57,711 nt of DNA from Gemmatimonadaceae bacterium (GTDB lineage Bacteria; Gemmatimonadota; Gemmatimonadetes; Gemmatimonadales; Gemmatimonadaceae), in NCBI GenBank assembly GCA_035633115.1, contig DASQFN010000080.1, positions 1 through 57,711 of the forward strand, written 5' to 3'. Positions 52,460 through 57,711 of the stretch are shown here, one piece after another. A program made the translations under genes and the position numbers. The number at the start of each line of letters is the position of its first letter. Positions within the stretch are counted from its first letter, which is position 1. The notes under the pieces are model-generated. The model was given only the letters and a program-made list of their open reading frames with translations, had not been told where the DNA came from and searched no databases.

Positions 52460-55400
52460 GCTCAGCCGGCATCGGCGCATCGCCGCGTCTGCGCAAGGCG
52501 GCAGCGATCGCCGGTGCAGCCGCGCTGATACTCGCCACGCTCGTTCCACTCGAGCCACTCAGGGGACAGCTCGTTCCGAATGACGAGTGGAAGACAATAC
52601 AGACGCAGCATTTCCGCGTGCATTTCACGCCACCGCTCGAGCAGCTTGCCCGTCACTCGGCCGCGACCGCCGAGCGGGCGTATCTGCTTTTGTCGCGCGA
52701 GCTCGTTCCGCCACGTGGAAAAATCGATCTCGTCGTCGCGGACAACGTCGATTTTACGAACGGGTACGCAACGCCGTTTCCGTCGAACCGGATTGTGGTC
52801 TACGCGCACCCGCCGGTGGACGAGATCGCGCTTCGCTACAACGCGGACTGGACGGAGCTCGTCATCACGCACGAGCTGACGCACATCTTCCACCTCGACC
52901 GCACCAGGGGAATCTGGAAACTCGGGCGTTTCCTCTTCGGACGGCATCCTGCGTTTTTTCCCAACGCCTACATGCCGGCATGGATCACCGAAGGCCTGGC
53001 CGTCTACTACGAATCGAGGATCACCGGAACAGGGCGACTCGAGGGGTCGACTCACTACATGGTCGCGCGAGCCGCTGCTGAAGCCGGTTCGCTTCCGCGG
53101 CTTGGCGAGCTCTCCTCGGAGACGTCGCGGTTTCCACGGGGTGAGGTTGTGTACGCATACGGCGGATTCATCTTCGACCATCTATCGCGTACTCGCGGAG
53201 AGAAGACAATCCGCGATTTCGTCGAGCTGACGAGCGGGTCGATATTCCCGCTCACGCTGAACGGCAAATCGCGGAAAGCGTTCGGTGTGAGCTTCGAGCG
53301 CGCATGGAGGCAGTGGGGGGACTCTCTCCTCAGAACGGCTCAGCGTGGCACTGTTCCACTCGCCGGCTGGCGCGAGCTCACGTCGGAAGGGTGGATCGTA
53401 TCGGCACCGCGCTGGGTGAGCGAGACAACACTGTTGTACGGCGCCGCGACGGGACGCGAAGTGGCTCACGCGTACATGCTCGGCCTCGACGGCATTCAAA
53501 GGAAGATCGGACGACGGAACGCACCGGCCGTGAACGTTCCACTTCCGAACGGCGACGTGCTTTTCAGTCAACCCGATCTCATCGACGCATACCGGCTGCG
53601 CAACGATCTCTACGTACAGCGGGGTGGTGAGGAGATCAGGCTAACGCACGGCGCGCGTCTCTCCGCGCCCGACGCCCGTCGCGATGGAGCGATCGTCGCA
53701 GTGCAACAGGTACCGGGATCTACGCGCCTCGTGCGAGTGGCGGCCGATGGCAAACGCATCGTGCCTATCACGTCGGGCGCACTGGACGTGCAATGGGCGG
53801 ATCCACGCTGGTCTCCGGATGGCGCGCGCATCGCGGCCGTGCGCATCCCGCGCGGGAACAGGCCGGAGATTGTCATCCTCGACACTCTCGGCACTGAGCG
53901 GTTCTCCCGGCAGTTTCAGAACGCGGTTGCCGCATCCCCTAGCTGGTCGCGTGACGGGACAAAGCTCTACATCTCATCGGATCATTCGGGGACAATGCAG
54001 GTGTACGCGCTGGACGTCGCACTGTCGCCGGGGACTTTGACCCGGCTTAGCAACGCTGTGACCGGATTGTTCGGCCCCGAGCAATCTCCGGATACCGAGC
54101 GGTTGGCAGCGGTGCTCTATCAGACGGACGGATATCATCTCGGGATCGCACCGGTCCCCCGCGCGCCGGTCGTCGCGAATGAATCAGCCGTGCGCGGGGC
54201 GAGAGCGCTGTGCACTGAATGTCGGCTTCCGGACGCGGTCTTGCAAATCCCGCTCAGGCCGGAGTCAGGCACCGCAAGGAGCTATTCGCCATGGCGCTCC
54301 TTGCTCCCTACATACTGGGAGCCTTTGATCGAGAGCTCGACTGGTTTTGGGACGCGGCTTGGAGGAGCGACCACCGGCACTGACCTTGTCGGGCGGCATT
54401 CATATCTCGCGCAGGCGACCTTCAACACGAAGTATCGCGAGACCGAAGGGTTCGGCTTCTATCGGTACTCCGGGTTTGGCCAGCCGTTGCTCGACTTTAC
54501 CGCGGAGCAGGCGTGGGACCACTCTTCGATTGTGAATTCCGCCGAAGCAATTGTTGGCGATCTCGCGCAGCGCTCGCGGATTTTTTCCGCGCGGGCCACG
54601 GTCACGCGGCCGCGCGCGCGCAATTTCGGCTCGGTCACGATAGGAGGAGATGTCGAGACGCGCGATTACACCAGCGACCCGGACACACTGCTCGCAAAGC
54701 TCCCACCGCTTTACGCGCAGACAATCCGCTACCCGTCGGTTTTCGGAGTCGCCGCGTGGTCGAACACGCGGCGTCCTCCGCTCTCCATCTCCCGCGAGGA
54801 TGGAGTGTCAGTTTCGGTCTCGGCTCGCCAGCGCTGGAGGAATTCCCCCGAGAATCTCCCGTCAGAAAATGCAGGTGTTGCAGGCTCGCGCAGCTGGAGC
54901 CGCAGCGTGGTCGGTGTGACAGCCGCGTACAAATCGCTCGACCTTCCTGGCTTCGCCCACCACGTGATCGCCGTGCGCGGGGCAGCAGGATATGCGGACA
55001 GCCGTGCTATCTCGGGCTTTTCCGCCGGCGGTCTCAGCGGAACGACGATCGAGGTGATCGCCGGAGTCGGGCTTGGCAACGAGCGCCGCACGTTCGGAGT
55101 GCGCGGATTTCCGCCGTCCGCGGAGCGCGGGATCAGAGCGTTCGCGGGATCGCTCGAGTATAGAGCGCCCATTGCCGCACCGTCGCGACATGTGCGATTC
55201 ATCCCGCTGCTGTTCGACCGATTCTCAGCGACGGCGTTTGCCGATGCGGGACGGGCGTACTGTCCGGGCGCCGTGGTCCAGGCGGTGACGGTGTGCAGTG
55301 ATCCGGGTGCCGCGAATCCCTGGCTTGCATCTGCCGGCGCAGAGCTCAACCTCGATGCGGCAATCTACTATGATGTCCCTGCGAGAATCCGGCTGGGTGT

Positions 55401-55479
55401 TGCAGCGCCAGTAGCGAGTCGCGAATACGGTCGGGCGAAATCGATGAGTCTATACCTCACGTTCGGATCGTCGTTCTAA
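52456..55479 (+). CDS. Outer-membrane protein: HExxH metalloprotease + beta-propeller + C-terminal barrel
   Basis: The 1007-residue product begins at TTG 52456, overlapping the amidase stop, with a signal peptide (AAAIAGAAALILATLVPL). Residues 40-300 form a gluzincin-type peptidase domain: H139-E-L-T-H143 with the third ligand in WITEGLAVYYE (E179). Residues about 310-600 contain WSPDGARIAAV and WSRDGTKLYISSD repeats of a TolB-like propeller. Residues about 608-1007 read as barrel strands, with FGVRGFPPSAERGIRAFAGSLEYRAPI resembling Omp85/surface-antigen proteins and a terminal Phe. The protease would sit at the outer membrane. Substrate unknown. Confidence 0.85.
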   Translation: MSSAGIGASPRLRKAAAIAGAAALILATLVPLEPLRGQLVPNDEWKTIQTQHFRVHFTPPLEQLARHSAATAERAYLLLSRELVPPRGKIDLVVADNVDFTNGYATPFPSNRIVVYAHPPVDEIALRYNADWTELVITHELTHIFHLDRTRGIWKLGRFLFGRHPAFFPNAYMPAWITEGLAVYYESRITGTGRLEGSTHYMVARAAAEAGSLPRLGELSSETSRFPRGEVVYAYGGFIFDHLSRTRGEKTIRDFVELTSGSIFPLTLNGKSRKAFGVSFERAWRQWGDSLLRTAQRGTVPLAGWRELTSEGWIVSAPRWVSETTLLYGAATGREVAHAYMLGLDGIQRKIGRRNAPAVNVPLPNGDVLFSQPDLIDAYRLRNDLYVQRGGEEIRLTHGARLSAPDARRDGAIVAVQQVPGSTRLVRVAADGKRIVPITSGALDVQWADPRWSPDGARIAAVRIPRGNRPEIVILDTLGTERFSRQFQNAVAASPSWSRDGTKLYISSDHSGTMQVYALDVALSPGTLTRLSNAVTGLFGPEQSPDTERLAAVLYQTDGYHLGIAPVPRAPVVANESAVRGARALCTECRLPDAVLQIPLRPESGTARSYSPWRSLLPTYWEPLIESSTGFGTRLGGATTGTDLVGRHSYLAQATFNTKYRETEGFGFYRYSGFGQPLLDFTAEQAWDHSSIVNSAEAIVGDLAQRSRIFSARATVTRPRARNFGSVTIGGDVETRDYTSDPDTLLAKLPPLYAQTIRYPSVFGVAAWSNTRRPPLSISREDGVSVSVSARQRWRNSPENLPSENAGVAGSRSWSRSVVGVTAAYKSLDLPGFAHHVIAVRGAAGYADSRAISGFSAGGLSGTTIEVIAGVGLGNERRTFGVRGFPPSAERGIRAFAGSLEYRAPIAAPSRHVRFIPLLFDRFSATAFADAGRAYCPGAVVQAVTVCSDPGAANPWLASAGAELNLDAAIYYDVPARIRLGVAAPVASREYGRAKSMSLYLTFGSSF

Positions 55480-55500
55480 CCCATTTGAATGGGGTCCCAT
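55480..55500. repeat. Short palindrome after the barrel protein gene
   Basis: CCCATT (55480-55485) and AATGGG (55488-55493) face each other, and a second CCCAT follows (55496-55500), allowing two competing small hairpins. There is no T-run, so termination is only possible, not shown. Confidence 0.35.
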
Positions 55501-55811
55501 ATATCCGACCGTAGTCGCCAGCAATTTCCTGAAGAAAAAGCTTGACAAAAATTCAATGTCACACACGTGAAACCGAACAAGTTTTCCACCTTCCGAGGAG
55601 AATCGAGCGCGGGAAATCTTCGGGCCCGCTGCATTCGTGATGTGGATACCGTAAGTGCTTGGTGTGTATTATCTTACATTAGCACTGGCGTGGAAACACG
55701 AACTCGGGTAAACTGCTTCCCCCACGCCGGTCTGTCCCGTAAAAATACAGTAACGTTTCAGCCCGTGATCCTTTCTTGACAATCGCTACCAGCCGCGGAG
55801 AGTTGTATTAA
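55501..55811 (+). promoter_or_regulatory. Long, AT-richer leader of nrdJ with inverted repeats
   Basis: These 311 bases hold no supported gene. TTGACA (55542-55547) could be a -35 box. Further on, GCGGG (55609-55613) pairs with CCCGC (55625-55629), AGTGCT (55654-55659) with AGCACT (55681-55686), and 55684-55693 with 55722-55731 over ten bases including one G-U pair. The last two overlap by three bases and exclude each other, as in attenuators and riboswitches. I do not recognise a known class. A cobalamin or NrdR control would be logical for this gene but is not seen. Confidence 0.45.
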
Positions 55812-57711
55812 ATGCCAACGCCTGCCACCCCCGCCCCGGGACCCGCTCAGCTCAATCAGAACGCGCGGACCGTCATCGAAAAGCGCTACCTCATCAAGGA
55901 CTCGACGGGCATGCCCACCGAACAGCCCGAAGACATGTTCTGGAGAGTGGCGACGACGGTGGCCGAGGCGGACAGACGTTACGGCGCCGGTGAGCCTGGG
56001 GTCTCGCAGCTCGCGCGCGATTTCTACGCGCTGATGACGGAGCGTCGCTTCGAGCCGAACTCTCCGACGCTCATGAACGCCGGCCGGCCACTTGGACAGC
56101 TCTCCGCGTGCTTCGTCCTGCCTATCGAGGATTCTCTCTCGAACGGACAGAATGGCATTTACGATACGCTTCGGGCGATGGCTCTGATTCATCAGTCAGG
56201 CGGCGGCACCGGCTTCAGCTTTTCGCGTTTGCGCGGTACGGGATCGATGGTGCGCTCCACCACGGGTGTCGCCTCCGGACCCGTTTCATTCATGAAGCTG
56301 TATGACGCTTCCACCGACGCCGTGAAGCAGGGCGGAACGCGGCGCGGCGCGAACATGGGGATTCTTCGAGTCGATCACCCCGACATCATGGACTTCATCA
56401 CCTGCAAGGAAGACCTGTCGCAGGCGACGAACTTCAATATCTCCGTTGCAGTCACGATGAAGTTCATGGATGCGGTCAGAGCCGGCACTTCCTATGACCT
56501 GATCGATCCATCGACTGGGAAGGCGGTTGGCCAGCTCGACGCGCAGCACGTGTGGGGAAAGATGATCGAGGATGCGTGGCGCACCGGCGAGCCCGGGTGC
56601 TTCTTCATCGACGAAGCGAACCGCTACAATCCGGTGCCGCACGTCGGGAGCTATGAGGCAACCAACCCCTGCGGCGAGCAGCCGCTGCTGCCGTACGACG
56701 TCTGCAACCTCGGCTCCATCAATCTCGGCGCGTTCGTCCGGGACGGCGCCATCGACTGGGATTCGCTTCGCCGGGTGATCCATCTCTCGACCCATTTTCT
56801 GGAGAACGTGATCGACGCGAACCAGTATCCGCTGTCCGAGATCACCGACCTGGCGCAGCGGATCCGGCGCATCGGGCTCGGCGTCATGGGCCTGGCCGAT
56901 GTGTTCGTCAAGCTCGGCGTGGCGTACGATTCGGATGAAGGAGTGGCGCTGGGGCGCCGGATTCAGCAGTTCGTGGATGAGGAAGGCAAGGTCGAATCGG
57001 AGCGGCTGGCCGCGGAGCGGGGAGTGTTCCCTGAGTGGGAGCGTAGCATCTGGGGGCCCGATGAAACCGCGGCCCGCGATGCCAACGGTGAGCGGATCCG
57101 GCCCATGCGGCGTCTCCGCAACTGCAACGTGACCACGGTGGCGCCGACCGGCACCATCTCGATCATCGCCGGCTGCAGCTCCGGCATCGAGCCGCTCTTC
57201 GCCGTGGCGTTCATGCGGAACCAGGCCGGCGCGCTGATGCCGGACGTAAATGAGGACTTCGTCGCCATCGCCAAGGCGGAGGGCTGGTACTCCGACGAGC
57301 TGATGCTGAAGATCGCGGCGACCGGGCACATCGACTTTCCGGAGGTGCCGGCGAAGTGGCAGCGGGTCTTCGTCACCGCCAACGCCATCAAACCCGAGTG
57401 GCACATCCGGATGCAGGCAGCGTTTCAGGAGTACAACGACAGCGCCATCTCGAAGACCTGCAACTTCGCGCAGGACGCCACCGAGGAATACGTCGAGGAG
57501 ATCTATCGGCTGGCGTATCGGCTGAACTGCAAGGGCGTGACCGTGTACCGGGACGGCAGCCGGGAGATGCAGGTCTTGTCGACCGGCTCGACCGCGAAGA
57601 AGGTGACGGAGCAGCACGGGAAAGACGGGAAGGGCGGGAAGGAAGGGAAGGGCAGGCTCGATCGTGCGCAGGCGGAGGTTCTCTCCGATCTCAAAGGCAC
57701 CATCGCTGAGC
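55812..57711 (+). CDS. nrdJ: Class II (B12-dependent) ribonucleotide reductase, 5' part; runs off the window
   Basis: The frame stays open from ATG 55812 to the window end (633 codons). The enzyme makes deoxynucleotides using adenosylcobalamin and needs no oxygen. Visible features are RRFEPNSPTLMNAGRPLGQLSACFVLP with Cys100, RRGANMGILRVDHPDI, the active-site NPCGEQPLL with Cys287 and Glu289, and GCSSGIEPLFA. KTCNFAQDATEEYVEEIYRLAYRLNCKGVTVYRDGSRE comes before a Lys/Gly-rich stretch. No ATP-cone precedes the catalytic domain. The C-terminal zinc/cysteine tail is outside the window. Confidence 0.95.
   Translation, partial: MPTPATPAPGPAQLNQNARTVIEKRYLIKDSTGMPTEQPEDMFWRVATTVAEADRRYGAGEPGVSQLARDFYALMTERRFEPNSPTLMNAGRPLGQLSACFVLPIEDSLSNGQNGIYDTLRAMALIHQSGGGTGFSFSRLRGTGSMVRSTTGVASGPVSFMKLYDASTDAVKQGGTRRGANMGILRVDHPDIMDFITCKEDLSQATNFNISVAVTMKFMDAVRAGTSYDLIDPSTGKAVGQLDAQHVWGKMIEDAWRTGEPGCFFIDEANRYNPVPHVGSYEATNPCGEQPLLPYDVCNLGSINLGAFVRDGAIDWDSLRRVIHLSTHFLENVIDANQYPLSEITDLAQRIRRIGLGVMGLADVFVKLGVAYDSDEGVALGRRIQQFVDEEGKVESERLAAERGVFPEWERSIWGPDETAARDANGERIRPMRRLRNCNVTTVAPTGTISIIAGCSSGIEPLFAVAFMRNQAGALMPDVNEDFVAIAKAEGWYSDELMLKIAATGHIDFPEVPAKWQRVFVTANAIKPEWHIRMQAAFQEYNDSAISKTCNFAQDATEEYVEEIYRLAYRLNCKGVTVYRDGSREMQVLSTGSTAKKVTEQHGKDGKGGKEGKGRLDRAQAEVLSDLKGTIAE

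Noticed and set aside
55567-55779. Small 70-codon frame in the nrdJ leader
   Set aside because: No ribosome-binding site, no family resemblance, and it overlaps the predicted stems. It is probably noncoding.
55501-55811. Cobalamin riboswitch upstream of nrdJ
   Set aside because: The gene makes it attractive, but I do not find the B12 box or the GCCACTG core in proper order. Only scattered partial matches occur, one on the wrong strand.
55776-55811. TTGACA with TATTAA just before nrdJ as a promoter
   Set aside because: The spacing is 24 bases, far beyond the usual 16-18, and the -10-like element abuts the start codon.
1-57711. tRNA, rRNA, insertion sequences or prophage genes
   Set aside because: I saw no cloverleaf-like segment, rRNA motif, transposase, integrase or phage structural gene in any gap or frame. 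A covariance-model scan would be needed to exclude a small RNA.

Overview
The window is a 57.7 kb stretch of a GC-rich, diderm bacterial chromosome, most likely a member of the Gemmatimonadota. This assignment rests on my recognition of protein character (GC-rich codons, many lipoproteins, an S46 peptidase, outer-membrane barrels, class II ribonucleotide reductase, zinc-type S14) and not on a search. Gene density is high. Many genes are coupled by 1-19 bp overlaps, and GTG or TTG starts are common.

Region 1 (1-13461, + strand) is the 3' end of tuf followed by the S10/spc ribosomal operon in classical order: S10-L3-L4-L23-L2-S19-L22-S3-L16-L29-S17-L14-L24-L5-S14-S8-L6-L18-S5-L30-L15-secY-adk-map. 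The operon stops after map. The usual infA-rpmJ-rpsM-rpsK-rpsD-rpoA-rplQ continuation is absent from the window and is replaced by a toxin-antitoxin pair. Several ribosomal proteins (L4, S19, L22, L29, L5, S5, L30, L15) carry unusual basic or Gly/Arg/Ala-Pro tails. Three of the gaps in the operon contain degenerate short-unit repeats.

Region 2 (13487-16651, - strand) holds a PIN toxin with a ribbon-helix-helix antitoxin, a formiminotransferase-cyclodeaminase and an inositol-monophosphatase-like enzyme. Region 3 (16682-25970, + strand) holds trpS, a membrane M28 peptidase, a DUF456 protein, purA, a methyltransferase, glyQS, and M3 and M20 peptidases. A convergent S46 lipoprotein peptidase follows (25963-28167, -).

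Region 4 (28317-37575, + strand) starts with an unrecognised small protein, a ubiquitin-like small protein and a histone-deacetylase-family amidohydrolase. Next comes a tightly packed run: CorA, an orphan GvpL/GvpF-like protein, a zinc-ribbon Ser/Thr kinase, a dipeptide epimerase, PriA, an ornithine-cyclodeaminase-like LOR/SDH protein and a small hypothetical. Region 5 (42255-37523, - strand) is an ABC exporter, a histidine kinase, a single-domain response regulator and a phosphodiesterase, all overlapping.

Region 6 (42341-55479) is largely about the cell envelope: a glycine-zipper lipoprotein with a clear terminator, gamma-glutamyltransferase, a small outer-membrane-type protein, a muropeptide-recycling operon murQ-anmK-ampG, a PP2C phosphatase, a lipoprotein amidase, and a 1007-residue protein joining a zinc-protease domain, a beta-propeller and an outer-membrane barrel. 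A 332 bp leader with inverted repeats then precedes nrdJ, which runs off the right edge.

Taken together the genes cover translation and secretion, peptide scavenging by exopeptidases of five families, cell-wall recycling, and Ser/Thr phospho-signalling.
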